Source of the DNA: Bacteroidales bacterium
Lineage (GTDB): Bacteria; Bacteroidota; Bacteroidia; Bacteroidales; WCHB1-69
Direction: 5' to 3'
Assembly (NCBI GenBank): GCA_016290295.1
Contig: JAEETJ010000010.1
Location: 1 to 64,000, forward strand
DNA: 64,000 nt
Below are positions 42,488 through 52,135 of the stretch, in pieces. A program made the position numbers and the translations under genes. Position 1 is the first letter of the stretch; the number at the start of each line of letters is the position of its first letter. Under the pieces are notes generated by a model. That model was given only the letters and a program-made list of their open reading frames with translations. It was not told the origin of the DNA and searched no databases.

Positions 42488-43510
42488 TTATTTCACGATA
42501 AAATTGGGATCTACAAACTGGCGGATTTTCTCCCGCATGGTCTCTACAGTCTCCCATTCGGTATTACTGTCAGAACTATAATGGAAGCCATCTGGTACAG
42601 GTTTCGCATTGTGATGCTTGATAAAATCCTCACGAGAATGCATGTATGAAACCGAAGGCATAATCACATAATATTTGCCCAAGTCTATGGTGTCTAATGC
42701 GTCCGTAACAGTAATCATTTCCTCGTGAAGTTTCTCGCCAGGACGAATACCTATTTCCACTTGGGGAATATTCGGCGCGATGGCCGTTGCCACATCCTTA
42801 ATGTGATAGGACGGGATTTTGGGCACAAAAATTTCTCCACCCAGATGATGTCCAATAGCATACATCACCATGGCAACACCTGCTTCCAATGAGATGTTGA
42901 AGCGGGTCATTCGCATATCAGTTATGGGAATCGAACTTGCACCTTCATCCCGTTTGCGAATGAAGAAAGGAATTACAGAACCGCGCGATCCCATTACATT
43001 TCCATAACGAACGACGGAAAACCGGATATCCTTGGAACCCTTGATGTTATTGGCAGCTGTAAACAGTTTGTCGCTGGTGAGTTTAGTAGCACCATACAGG
43101 TTAATGGGGGCGCAGGCCTTATCTGTGGAAAGAGCCACCACATCGTGAACACCGCAAGCCAAAGCTGCTTTAATCACATTCTGTGCTCCATGAACATTGG
43201 TCTTAATGCATTCTTCTGGATTATATTCCGCAGTATCCACCTGCTTGATGGCTGCAGCATGGATGATCACATCCACACCCTCACAAGCTCTGGTAAGACG
43301 TTCCAAGTCGCGCACATCACCAATGAAAAAACGCATCATCGGATATTTGCTTTCTGGATATTTGAGCTTTAATTCATATTGTTTCAGCTCATCACGTGAA
43401 TAGATGATTATCTTCTTCACATTGGGATAATCCCGAAGAATCACCTCAACAAATTTCTTGCCGAACGAGCCAGTTCCGCCTGTAATTAATACTGTTTTAT
43501 TGTTCAACAT
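42488..43510 (-). CDS. pseB: UDP-N-acetylglucosamine 4,6-dehydratase (inverting)
   Basis: A 340-residue SDR enzyme that starts the pseudaminic acid pathway by dehydrating UDP-GlcNAc with inversion at C5. The cofactor motif TGGTGSFGKKF is at residues 10-20, then YSRDELKQYELK, FFIGDVRDLERL, HAAAIKQVDTAEYNP, STDKACAPINLYGATKLTSD with the catalytic residues, RYGNVMGSRGSVIPFF and MTRFNISLEAGVAMV. The first gene of the leftward pse operon, with a TATCTTTG box 23-30 bases upstream. Confidence 0.96.
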   Translation of the reverse strand: MLNNKTVLITGGTGSFGKKFVEVILRDYPNVKKIIIYSRDELKQYELKLKYPESKYPMMRFFIGDVRDLERLTRACEGVDVIIHAAAIKQVDTAEYNPEECIKTNVHGAQNVIKAALACGVHDVVALSTDKACAPINLYGATKLTSDKLFTAANNIKGSKDIRFSVVRYGNVMGSRGSVIPFFIRKRDEGASSIPITDMRMTRFNISLEAGVAMVMYAIGHHLGGEIFVPKIPSYHIKDVATAIAPNIPQVEIGIRPGEKLHEEMITVTDALDTIDLGKYYVIMPSVSYMHSREDFIKHHNAKPVPDGFHYSSDSNTEWETVETMREKIRQFVDPNFIVK

Positions 43511-43532
43511 AATCTAAACCTATTTTAACCTG

Positions 43533-43540
43533 CAAAGATA
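43533..43540 (-). promoter_or_regulatory. -7 promoter box for the pse operon
   Basis: Minus strand TATCTTTG just upstream of pseB. No clear -33 element at the expected distance. Confidence 0.6.
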
Positions 43541-43587
43541 CAAAAAAAAACTTATATATAAGTATTTTAATACTACTATTAAAATCA

Positions 43588-43620
43588 TAAAAAAAACAGG
43601 AAGACATCACTGCCTTCCTG
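43588..43620 (-). terminator. Rho-independent terminator of gldJ
   Basis: On the minus strand CAGGAAG (43620-43614) and CTTCCTG (43603-43597) form a perfect 7-bp stem with a 10-base loop, followed by eight or nine T residues. It lies 28 bases after the gldJ stop. Confidence 0.8.
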
Positions 43621-43648
43621 CTATGTGTTCCAATTGTTTTAGCGAGGC

Positions 43649-45151
43649 TTATTTTCCTCCTAAATACTGTGAGCCCAAACGAGCCATGGCACAGCGGAAT
43701 CCGATATAGTCGGTGGATTCATCTTCGTCCATGTATCTTCTGGCACCGGGTGAACACCAGTAAGGGATGTCTCTCCAAGAACCGCCTTTGTAAACTCTTG
43801 CATGATCGCTGACCAAAGAGTACATTGGGTTGTTGTCACCAGTTTCCTTCGGGTACATCAGGTCGGTTGAATTTGCATCACCTACGCCACCAGATTTCCA
43901 TTCATCAGTGTTGTACAAAGATGCCCAGTCACCATCGAGGTAGTTCTTGTTATCAGCGGAACGGTAGTTACGTCTTCTGTCGTTCTTGAAGTCTGAAACG
44001 GGAACCATGGGGATTTTACCCACGCTGTCACGTTCAGCAACGGTACCGTCTTCCAGCAGTTTCTTGGTCTCGAAATAGTTACCTCTGAAGGGGTTGAATT
44101 CGGACACATCCTCATGAGATGACTGTCTGTAAACATCCATCACCCATTCGGCCACATTACCAGCCATGTGGTACAAACCATAGTCATTGGGCCAGCCGGA
44201 TTTAACTCTCACGGTCTTGAAGCCAGCGTCATTCAGTGAGCTTGCTACACCCATTAGGTCGCCACGACCAAGGCGGGTATTGTCGATAAATTCACCCATA
44301 TATTTCTTGTCTTCTGTACGGATAGCATGTCCGTTCCAAGGATACACTTTTCTTTCCAAGATACGACCATTAACGGTGTTGCCGATGTTGGCGTAAGCTG
44401 CATATTCCCATTCGGCCTCGGTGGGCAGTCTATACTTGGGCAGCAGGATACCGTCTTCCATTTTCACATTTCTGAAGTCACCAGTGGTGATGTATTGCAG
44501 ACGATGGTCGCTTTCGCCTTCGTAGGATTCATAGGTCAGGTAAGCGTCAGTGCTGAAATAGCCTTCCAAACTGGGTTCTGGTACCCAATCGATGAAACCA
44601 TGGTCCACCAGAATCTTTTCGTTTACACGGTCGGTACGCCATGCGGCATAGTTCACAGCCTGCAACCAGCTAACACCCACCACGGGATACTCTCTGTAGG
44701 CCGGGTATCTGAAATAATTTTCCACATCGGGTTCATTGTAACCAAGTCTTTCTCTCCAAACGTTTTCATCGGGGAGGGCGTTGGTATAGACGACTGCCAT
44801 GTCGTTGGTAACAAATACTCGGTCTAACCAGTTGAGGTATTCGAGGTAGTCAACATTGCTGACCTCGCACTCGTCCATGTAGAATGAGGCGACAGACACT
44901 CTTCTCGGAGTGTTGTTGGCGTCGTGCATCACATCTTCTTCCATGCGGCCCATGACAAAGGAACCACCTTCGATGAATACCAAGCCGGGACCAGTTTCCT
45001 GTTCGGTGAAAGGATATACTTCAAAACCACCGTTCTTGGCGTCGTTGTAATTCCAGCCTGTAGTTGGAGAAGCCTCTTTTTTGCAAGATGAGAACAATAA
45101 AGCAAAACTTGCAATGAAGAACAGCATTGATGTTTTGGTGAACTTATTCAT
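43649..45151 (-). CDS. gldJ: Gliding-motility/T9SS lipoprotein GldJ
   Basis: A 500-residue lipoprotein with the lipobox FSSC (Cys23). The mature protein begins with TGWNYNDAKNGGFEV and EQETGPGLVFIEGGSFVMGRM, followed by an FGE-sulfatase-like domain: YMDECEVSNVDYLEYL, RYPAYREYPVVGVSWLQAVNYAAWRTDRVNE, YRLPTEAEWEYAAYA, HMAGNVAEWVMDVY and YKGGSWRD. GldJ helps stabilise the GldK-GldN part of the type IX secretion and gliding machinery. The TGWxYND start and EQExGPGLVF favour GldJ over the related GldK. A terminator follows; porP-like is 57 bases upstream. Confidence 0.92.
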   Translation of the reverse strand: MNKFTKTSMLFFIASFALLFSSCKKEASPTTGWNYNDAKNGGFEVYPFTEQETGPGLVFIEGGSFVMGRMEEDVMHDANNTPRRVSVASFYMDECEVSNVDYLEYLNWLDRVFVTNDMAVVYTNALPDENVWRERLGYNEPDVENYFRYPAYREYPVVGVSWLQAVNYAAWRTDRVNEKILVDHGFIDWVPEPSLEGYFSTDAYLTYESYEGESDHRLQYITTGDFRNVKMEDGILLPKYRLPTEAEWEYAAYANIGNTVNGRILERKVYPWNGHAIRTEDKKYMGEFIDNTRLGRGDLMGVASSLNDAGFKTVRVKSGWPNDYGLYHMAGNVAEWVMDVYRQSSHEDVSEFNPFRGNYFETKKLLEDGTVAERDSVGKIPMVPVSDFKNDRRRNYRSADNKNYLDGDWASLYNTDEWKSGGVGDANSTDLMYPKETGDNNPMYSLVSDHARVYKGGSWRDIPYWCSPGARRYMDEDESTDYIGFRCAMARLGSQYLGGK

Positions 45152-45208
45152 GATTTATAATGATTTTGTTTATTAACGATGGAAATATAGGTTTTATTAT
45201 ATGAATGA

Positions 45209-46222
45209 TTAGAATGAAGGACATTCAAGTTCCTTGATAGCTTTACGTTTCTCGGGACAAGGCAGGAGGAACTGCAAAGACACCTCATGGGCACCGCCTG
45301 TCAGGTTGATCAACTTGCTGACGGTAAGGTCGTAGGAGTAACCGATGCGGATAAACTGGTATTCAACACCAGCGCTAAAGATGACAGCATCCACATTCTT
45401 GAAGCTGTGACGCAACCAGGCTCCCAGGGTAACGGGGTACAGGTTGAGGTACATACCTTCACTCATATACATAAGTCCTCCTTGGTATTGGAAGATGATA
45501 TTGGGACTCAGTGAGATATCACCGAAGTTATGTTCTTTTTTACTTTTACGTTTCACATCGAAGCTGGCACCGATATGGGCGGTGTGCTTCATAGGCATTC
45601 TGTATCTTTCCTGCTGAATGAAGCTGACATAAGGCATGTTGAGGTGATGGGCTGCATAACCGAAGTACAGATTGAAAAATCTCAGATTGGTGTAACCCAG
45701 GAAACCAGCTGCCAAGTCGAAGCTATGGTCAGTGGTGTTGTTCCATGCTGCCAGATTTTCATTGGTCTGATAAATAAAACCATATTTCGGGTCAATCATA
45801 TCACCGAAAGTAAGCTTGGTGACATCCAGTATGTTGGCCAGATAAGAGAACTGCAAAGCAAAGCGCATGTTGAATTTCTTGCTGACTTTGACTTTGAAAG
45901 AATACATGAAACTGGCCTCATAGGTTTGGATGGTGGCGTCCTGACCACAGCGGTCACCGAAAGCCAAAACACCAATACCACCGGCGATCTTGTCGAAATG
46001 CTGGTCGTAAGAAGCGGAGAAGGACATGAAAGTTCCCTTCATGGATGGCCATTGATCGCGGAAGTTCAATGCTATGCGGGGGCATACATTGGTGCCGGCA
46101 AAGGCTGGATTCAGATAAAGCGGATTGGCGTAGAATTGGGAAAAATGTGCATCCTGCGCGTTAATGCTCTGACCCAGAATGACTAGGCAGGTGGTGATTA
46201 TTATCAGAATTCGCTTATGCAT
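45209..46222 (-). CDS. PorP/SprF-family type IX secretion outer-membrane protein
   Basis: A 337-residue beta-barrel protein with a signal peptide ending near SINAQ (residue 22). QDAHFSQFYANPLYLNPAFAGT, RIALNFRDQWPS, FMSFSASYDQHFD and IAGGIGVLAFGDRCG are the PorP/SprF family opening. These proteins link the T9SS to the outer membrane or help secrete particular partners such as the adhesin SprB. Several paralogues occur per genome, so I do not assign the core porP symbol. The gene is divergent from porU and upstream of gldJ on the same strand. Confidence 0.9.
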   Translation of the reverse strand: MHKRILIIITTCLVILGQSINAQDAHFSQFYANPLYLNPAFAGTNVCPRIALNFRDQWPSMKGTFMSFSASYDQHFDKIAGGIGVLAFGDRCGQDATIQTYEASFMYSFKVKVSKKFNMRFALQFSYLANILDVTKLTFGDMIDPKYGFIYQTNENLAAWNNTTDHSFDLAAGFLGYTNLRFFNLYFGYAAHHLNMPYVSFIQQERYRMPMKHTAHIGASFDVKRKSKKEHNFGDISLSPNIIFQYQGGLMYMSEGMYLNLYPVTLGAWLRHSFKNVDAVIFSAGVEYQFIRIGYSYDLTVSKLINLTGGAHEVSLQFLLPCPEKRKAIKELECPSF

Positions 46223-46241
46223 GGTTTTATTTTTTAATCCG

Positions 46242-46249
46242 CAAAATTA
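46242..46249 (-). promoter_or_regulatory. -7 promoter box for the porP-like gene
   Basis: Minus strand TAATTTTG, matching TAnnTTTG, 20-27 bases before the ATG. The opposite porU promoter in the same 156-base gap is not obvious. Confidence 0.5.
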
Positions 46250-46378
46250 CAAATTTTTTTCTTTAATTCCATTATTTTACTTTTATTTTTCTTCCGCATT
46301 TATTTTTTTTGCAATTTTGCAAGCTGTTTTTACGTTCCTTGAAGTGTGAAAACACGACTTGTATTTTAATAACGTTTT

Positions 46379-49300
46379 ATGAGATCGAAATCTTGGGTGC
46401 TTGTTATACTTTTTTTGCTTGTGATTTTGCAAGTTGTTGATATTCAAGCACAAAATATACAAAAAAAAGTATCTGTCCAGTGGACTGAGAATCTGATATA
46501 CAAAATTGACGAGGATTTTAGCCTTGAATTTTTGAATTTTGAGAATGCAATTTCGGATTTTCGTTACGGAGATTTGCCGCTTTTTTTTCAAAAAATAGCT
46601 GTTGATAACTTTTTTTCGGATTGCGAGGTGCAAGTCTCCAATGCGCGCTTTGAACCTTTGCCTGCGAAAGACAAAAATCTGGTGCCTGCCGCTTTGTTAA
46701 AGTCACAATTGGAGCCGGAGGTCCATTGCTATGCTGAACGTGGAAAAGCATACGCAATGCTCACTTTATTGCCGTTTATCATCGATGGTTCGGGAAATAT
46801 CAGCAGGTTGTTGTCATGCGATATCAATATCAATCCTAAGTATTTTGCAAAAACTGCCACAAAGGCTCACTCGTATGCGGCTAATTCGGTGTTATCCACA
46901 GGGTTGTGGTATAAAGTGGCCGTGTCAGAAACAGGTTTACATAAAGTATCTTACGAAGATTTGGTACAGATGGGCTTCTCTGCCTCACAGGTGGCTTCGT
47001 CACAGCTGTCTGTTTTTGGCAATGGCACGGGACGTTTGTCGGAGGTGTGCGGTACTGACCGTCCCGATGACCTTTTGGAATTGCCCATTGTGGTCTACGA
47101 TGGTGGTGACGGTGTATTTGGCGCCGGTGATTATATGGTGTTTTATGCCAAGTCGCCTCACAGGGTTTCTTTTGATCCGACAACACGAACTTTTTCTCAT
47201 GATTATAACATTTATTCTGATAATAGTTATTATTTTATCTCTGTGTCTGGCAATGGGGTGGGGAAGCGTATCACAACAGGCGAAGCGGTAACTTTGCCAG
47301 AAACTCAGTCGGTTTCTGATTATTTGGCCTATAAATATTACGAGGTGGATGCTATTAATCTGGGCGAAAGCGGGCAGGAATGGTTTGGTGATTTGTTTGA
47401 TGTGACCACCCAGCGCAGCTATAGTATCGAATTACCCAATGTAAAAGCAGAACCGGCTCAATTTAAGATAGTTGCGGCATCTACGGCGGTATCCAATTCA
47501 ACCTTCTCGGTAGCACTCAACGGCAGCACCATAGGAAGTCTTCCGATATCTGCCATGACGAGTGCTGTCGCTCGTCGGGAGCAGGCGACTTTTTCTTTCA
47601 CACCCAGTCAATCTACATTGTCTATTAGCTTAACTTTTAGTCGCTCATCGTCTTTGACAAAGGGCTATCTCGATTATTTGTCGGTGCAGGCTATGTGTCG
47701 TCTGTCATTATCGGGTGGGCAGCTGAACTTCAACAATGGCAAGTATATTGCCAACAATGCCGTTAGCCGATATACGATTTCCAATGCTAATTCCTCGGTA
47801 CGGGTATGGGATGTGACCAATCCGGCTAATGCTTTTCAATTGGTTGGCAGTTGGAATGGCTCCAATTACCAGTTTGTGACACAAGATACCGCATTTCGCC
47901 AATATGTTGCCTTCGATGGGTCATCATATAAATCGGTGAAAGGTATTGGCCAAGTTCAAAATCAGAATCTTCATAGTTCTGATTATCAGGTGGATATGAT
48001 TATTATTGCGCATCCTGATTTTTGGAGTCAGGCGGAGCGTCTGGCGTCTGTACGTCGTCAGGAACAGGGTTTGAGCATAAAGATTGTAACCCCGGCTCAA
48101 ATCTATAATGAGTTCTCCTCTGGAGCACAAGATCCGGTAGCAATTCGGGATTATATGAAAATGATTTATGAGAAGTCGGGAGGTGCATACCCCAAATATC
48201 TGTTGCTTTTTGGTCGTCCCTCGTACGATTACCGGGGTCGTGTGTCGGGAACTTCTCTTTTTGTGCCTAATTATCAGCGTCCTACGGGTAATAGTTTGTT
48301 GGAAAGTTCGTTCCGAACCAATGATGATTTCTTCGGTATCTTGGATGATGGGGAAGGATTGTATGCTCATGGTCTTGTGGATGTGGCAGTGGGGCGTTTC
48401 CCTGTTACCACTGCGGCACAGGCTAATGTGGCAGTGACCAAAAGTATCAATTATACTGCTGCCCGGAATTTGGTGTCTGCTTCTTCAACACAGGTGTCAA
48501 ATTGGGCCGACTGGCGTAATATTATCTGTTTTGTTGCTGATGATGGCGACCAAAATGAGCATCTGAATGCGGCGGAACGCTGTGCGGCTATTATTCAAGA
48601 GTCCAATAAAACTATTAATTTGGATAAGATTTATTGTGATGCGTATCCCCAACGGTCAAATTCGGGAGGACAGCGTTATCCTGCAGTCAATACCGCTATT
48701 AACGACAGAATGGATCGAGGTTCCCTTTTCCTTACTTACGTGGGTCATAGTGGAAAAGATGGATGGGCACATGAGCGTATTTTGGAGTTTTCGGATATAA
48801 ATGATTGGCATAATACTTATAACCAGCCCGTTATCATGACTTTGTCGTGCGATTTTGCCTGGTATGACCGTGCTATGGTTTCACCCGCTGAAGCCTGTTT
48901 TTTCAATACCAATGGAGGTTCTCCCGCTTTGATAACCACTTCCCGTGTGGCCTACGGTGGGTCGAATTCCTCGTATGCCCAAAAGCTATTCAGTAGGTTA
49001 TTCAATACATCATATGGTCATGTCAGAACTATGGGCGAAATGAATAGGCTGGCTAAGAATGACTATGGTGGCAATAACGATGCCATCTCCATGTTTGTGC
49101 TTATCGGTGACCCCTCAATGCCATTGGCAGTACCTAAGTTTAAGGTAATTACAGACTCGGTAAATGGTATGTCGGTGAATGCTTTGACAGATACTTTGAA
49201 AGCACTCTCTCAGGTGGTGGTGAAAGGTCGTGTGACCGATGTGCAAGGGAATACATTGAGCGATTTTAATGGCAATCTTTTTACTTCCTTCTTCGACAAA

Positions 49301-50218
49301 AAGGTAACCGTAACCACCCTTTCCAATGATCCGAATGAGAGCCCTGAAGCCGAATTTGATGTGCAGAAGAGTATTTTGTTCAAAGGGAACAATACGGTGA
49401 AAAATGGTCAGTTTGAAATCAGGTTTACGATACCAAAAGATATAAATTATACATACGGAAATGGTAAGTTTAGCTATTATGCGAGAAGCGAGCAGGCCGA
49501 TGCGGCAGGTTATTTTGATGGGTTTATAGTGGGGGGAAACAGCAATATCGCGTATGATGATAAGGAAGGACCGGAAATAGATGTGTATTTGAATGATGAG
49601 AATTTTGTGAACAAAGGTTTGACCAATGCTGATCCTGTGTTGATTATCAAGCTGAAAGACGAATTGGGTATCAATACCACAGGCAATGGGGTAGGACATG
49701 ACTTGGTGGCCATTATGGACGGAAATAATGATGGACAAATCATTCTTAACGATTATTATGAGGCGATACAAGACAGTTCCAATCAGGGACAGGTTCGTTA
49801 TCAATTGAGGGATTTGTCAACGGGAACGCATAAGTTGAAAATCAGAGCGTGGGATATATTAAATAATGTATCCGAAAAAGAACTGGAGTTTGAGGTGGCC
49901 AACGACGCTTCTTTGACCTTGGACCATGTGCTGAATTATCCCAATCCTTTCACTACGCATACGTCGTTCTTTTTTGAGCACAATCATCCCGGAGAAAATC
50001 TGGATGTGCTGATACAGATATTTACTATCAGTGGAAAATTGATTAAAACCATCAGCACCAGCATGTATTCAGAAGGCTCTCGTAGCCAGGCTATTGACTG
50101 GGACGGTAGAGATGATTTCGGGGATAAAATAGGTAAGGGAACCTATATTTATCGTTTAAAAGTTCGAACTTCAGACGGTAAATCGGCTGAGAAAATAGAA
50201 AAAATTGTACTTTTGTAA
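46379..50218 (+). CDS. porU: Type IX secretion system sortase PorU
   Basis: PorU is the gingipain-like (C25) cysteine peptidase that removes the C-terminal sorting domain of T9SS cargo and attaches the cargo to surface lipopolysaccharide. The 1279-residue protein has a signal peptide (cleavage near IQAQ, residue 24), a propeptide-like region, and the C25 domain with the catalytic pair His790 (TYVGHSGKDGW) and Cys824 (MTLSCDFAWYD). It ends in a CTD-like domain (NYPNPFTTHTSFFF to KIEKIVLL), which in PorU is kept. porV follows 57 bases downstream, the usual order. Confidence 0.96.
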   Translation: MRSKSWVLVILFLLVILQVVDIQAQNIQKKVSVQWTENLIYKIDEDFSLEFLNFENAISDFRYGDLPLFFQKIAVDNFFSDCEVQVSNARFEPLPAKDKNLVPAALLKSQLEPEVHCYAERGKAYAMLTLLPFIIDGSGNISRLLSCDININPKYFAKTATKAHSYAANSVLSTGLWYKVAVSETGLHKVSYEDLVQMGFSASQVASSQLSVFGNGTGRLSEVCGTDRPDDLLELPIVVYDGGDGVFGAGDYMVFYAKSPHRVSFDPTTRTFSHDYNIYSDNSYYFISVSGNGVGKRITTGEAVTLPETQSVSDYLAYKYYEVDAINLGESGQEWFGDLFDVTTQRSYSIELPNVKAEPAQFKIVAASTAVSNSTFSVALNGSTIGSLPISAMTSAVARREQATFSFTPSQSTLSISLTFSRSSSLTKGYLDYLSVQAMCRLSLSGGQLNFNNGKYIANNAVSRYTISNANSSVRVWDVTNPANAFQLVGSWNGSNYQFVTQDTAFRQYVAFDGSSYKSVKGIGQVQNQNLHSSDYQVDMIIIAHPDFWSQAERLASVRRQEQGLSIKIVTPAQIYNEFSSGAQDPVAIRDYMKMIYEKSGGAYPKYLLLFGRPSYDYRGRVSGTSLFVPNYQRPTGNSLLESSFRTNDDFFGILDDGEGLYAHGLVDVAVGRFPVTTAAQANVAVTKSINYTAARNLVSASSTQVSNWADWRNIICFVADDGDQNEHLNAAERCAAIIQESNKTINLDKIYCDAYPQRSNSGGQRYPAVNTAINDRMDRGSLFLTYVGHSGKDGWAHERILEFSDINDWHNTYNQPVIMTLSCDFAWYDRAMVSPAEACFFNTNGGSPALITTSRVAYGGSNSSYAQKLFSRLFNTSYGHVRTMGEMNRLAKNDYGGNNDAISMFVLIGDPSMPLAVPKFKVITDSVNGMSVNALTDTLKALSQVVVKGRVTDVQGNTLSDFNGNLFTSFFDKKVTVTTLSNDPNESPEAEFDVQKSILFKGNNTVKNGQFEIRFTIPKDINYTYGNGKFSYYARSEQADAAGYFDGFIVGGNSNIAYDDKEGPEIDVYLNDENFVNKGLTNADPVLIIKLKDELGINTTGNGVGHDLVAIMDGNNDGQIILNDYYEAIQDSSNQGQVRYQLRDLSTGTHKLKIRAWDILNNVSEKELEFEVANDASLTLDHVLNYPNPFTTHTSFFFEHNHPGENLDVLIQIFTISGKLIKTISTSMYSEGSRSQAIDWDGRDDFGDKIGKGTYIYRLKVRTSDGKSAEKIEKIVLL

Positions 50219-50275
50219 AATAAATTTGAAATATCATCGTTATCTAACTTTATTACTAAAATTAATATTGAAAAA

Positions 50276-51544
50276 ATGAAGAAAATCTTATTGACATTGT
50301 TGGCTTTAACTGTAGTTATATCAATAAGTTATGCACAATCTTACGATCCTAGTGGACGACAGATGACCCCCTCCCAAAAAATGGAGAAATATTTCAACCC
50401 CATTACCACAGCGGTTCCATTTTTGATGATTGCTCCGGATGCCCGTTCTGCCGGTATGGGCGATATTGGTAGCTGCTCCTCGGCAGATGCCAATTCACAG
50501 CACCATAATCCGTCCAAATACGTGTTCAACAAAAGCAAATTCGGTGTTTCTTTCTCCTATAGTCCTTGGTTGACCAGCTTGAGCAAGCAATTGGGTATTA
50601 GTTTGGCTTATTTGAGTGCCTTCTGGAAGATTACGGATATGGATGCTATCGCCTTTTCTTTGAGGTATTTCCACTTGGGTACCATTGACTTTACCGATGA
50701 GTTTGGTCAGGTGTATGCCAGTCCCAGTCCAAATGAATTTGCTATTGATTTTACATACGCCCGTAAATTGACAGATGTGTTTTCGCTGGCTTTGACCCCG
50801 CGTTTTATATATTCAAATATTACAGCCAGCTACGATGCACATAGCGCTAAGGGTAGGCCGGGTTTAGCTGGCGCCGCAGACTTGTCTCTGTGCTATGAGC
50901 AGGATTTCAGAACCAAGGGTATGGAAAACAGTACCGTTCGTTTGGGTGTCAACATCTCTAATATGGGTAACAAAATGATTTATTCGGATAACGCCTCACC
51001 AGATGCTCGTGATTTTTTGCCTGCAAATTTGAAGATAGGCTTGTCCTATACCATGGATTTTGATGGCTATAACAGTCTGGCTATTTTGGGAGAGATGAAT
51101 AAATTGTTGGTACCTACACCTCCAAAATGGGGACGTGATTCTATAACTAATGAAAAATATATTATTTCTGGTAAAAACAACAAGATTTCTTCCGCCCAGG
51201 GCATCTTCCAGTCTTTTTATGATGCTCCGGAAGGTTTCAGAGAGGAATTGTATGAGCTGGCTTGGTCTTTTGGTTTGGAATATTCATACAATGACCTTCT
51301 ATATGTGCGTACAGGCGGTTTCTTTGAAAGTAAATACAAGGGCAATCGTAAATATTTGACTTTTGGTGCAGGTTTGCATTATAATATCTTCCAGATTGAT
51401 GTTTCTTACCTGTTTTCTGTCAGCGATCAGCACCATCCATTGGAACATACCCTTCGTTTTACCTTGTCCTTTGATCTGAAGTCATTCAATAAGGATGAAA
51501 TCAGAAAACAAGACAAGCCCCAAGGCAAATTGGATAGATTATAA
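50276..51544 (+). CDS. porV: Type IX secretion outer-membrane protein PorV (LptO)
   Basis: A 422-residue FadL-like outer-membrane barrel. The signal peptide ends near SYAQS (residue 21). PFLMIAPDARSAGMGDIGSCSSADANSQHHNPSKY (split, residues 48-82) is the PorV signature. PorV collects cargo from the SprA translocon and delivers it to PorU for processing. Paired with porU immediately upstream. A TAAATTTG sequence at 50221-50228 could be an internal promoter. Confidence 0.96.
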   Translation: MKKILLTLLALTVVISISYAQSYDPSGRQMTPSQKMEKYFNPITTAVPFLMIAPDARSAGMGDIGSCSSADANSQHHNPSKYVFNKSKFGVSFSYSPWLTSLSKQLGISLAYLSAFWKITDMDAIAFSLRYFHLGTIDFTDEFGQVYASPSPNEFAIDFTYARKLTDVFSLALTPRFIYSNITASYDAHSAKGRPGLAGAADLSLCYEQDFRTKGMENSTVRLGVNISNMGNKMIYSDNASPDARDFLPANLKIGLSYTMDFDGYNSLAILGEMNKLLVPTPPKWGRDSITNEKYIISGKNNKISSAQGIFQSFYDAPEGFREELYELAWSFGLEYSYNDLLYVRTGGFFESKYKGNRKYLTFGAGLHYNIFQIDVSYLFSVSDQHHPLEHTLRFTLSFDLKSFNKDEIRKQDKPQGKLDRL

Positions 51545-51546
51545 AG

Positions 51547-52017
51547 ATGAGAGTAGGTTTGGGTTATGATTCGCACCGCCTGGCGGAAGGCCGAAAGCTG
51601 GTGTTGGGAGGGGTTGAAATTCCCTTCGAAAAAGGCTGTATGGCCCATTCCGATGGCGATGCGTTGATTCATGCCATTTGCGATGCTTTGCTGGGTGCTG
51701 CCGGTCTAAGTGATATAGGCAGTCATTTCCCGGATACCGATAATCAGTATAAAAATATTGACAGTAAGATCCTGTTGGCAAAGGTAGTGGAGTTGCTGCA
51801 ACAGAAAGGATTGAAAATCAATAATGTAGATACTACTATTATCATAGAAAAGCCCAAGATGGCCCCATATCATGATGCGATGGTGCAAACCCTTGCGGAA
51901 GTGATGGGAATAGAGCCTGCTCGATTGACCATCAAGGCGAAAACCAACGAAAAGATGGGCTTTGTGGGTAGCGGCGAAGGTGTTGTCTGCCTCGCCACCT
52001 GCACCCTTGCCAGTTAA
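51547..52017 (+). CDS. ispF: 2-C-methyl-D-erythritol 2,4-cyclodiphosphate synthase
   Basis: IspF closes the cyclodiphosphate in the MEP isoprenoid pathway. The 156-residue length is normal. VGLGYDSHRL has the zinc ligands Asp8 and His10, HSDGDALIHAICDALLGAAGLSDIG has the third ligand His and the substrate loop, and IIEKPKMAPYHDAMVQTLAEV and TIKAKTNEKMGFVGSGEGV complete it. It begins 2 bases after porV, so it is co-transcribed with the T9SS genes. Its TAA stop lies inside a 7-bp tandem array. Confidence 0.97.
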   Translation: MRVGLGYDSHRLAEGRKLVLGGVEIPFEKGCMAHSDGDALIHAICDALLGAAGLSDIGSHFPDTDNQYKNIDSKILLAKVVELLQQKGLKINNVDTTIIIEKPKMAPYHDAMVQTLAEVMGIEPARLTIKAKTNEKMGFVGSGEGVVCLATCTLAS

Positions 52018-52048
52018 CAATTAACAATTAATAATTAATAATTGAATG
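52014..52048. repeat. 7-bp tandem array containing the ispF stop codon
   Basis: Phased TTAACAA twice, TTAATAA twice, then TTGAATG. The stop TAA is 52015-52017. Confidence 0.85.
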
Positions 52049-52092
52049 ATAGCAATATTCTTTTTTTTCCCCCATGATTCCCTACCTCATAA

Positions 52093-52134
52093 CTATTAAT
52101 TATTAATTGTAAACTATTAATTATCAACTATCAT
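52093..52134. repeat. 7-bp tandem array abutting the cdsA start codon
   Basis: Six phased units: CTATTAA, TTATTAA, TTGTAAA, CTATTAA, TTATCAA, CTATCAT. It ends one base before the ATG at 52136, so it replaces the normal ribosome-binding region. Confidence 0.85.
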
Positions 52135-52135
52135 C

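Noticed and set aside
43649..45151. GldK instead of GldJ
   Set aside because: The TGWNYND start, EQETGPGLVF block and absence of GldK-like N-terminal sequence favour GldJ; the gldL-gldM-gldN genes that accompany gldK are absent.
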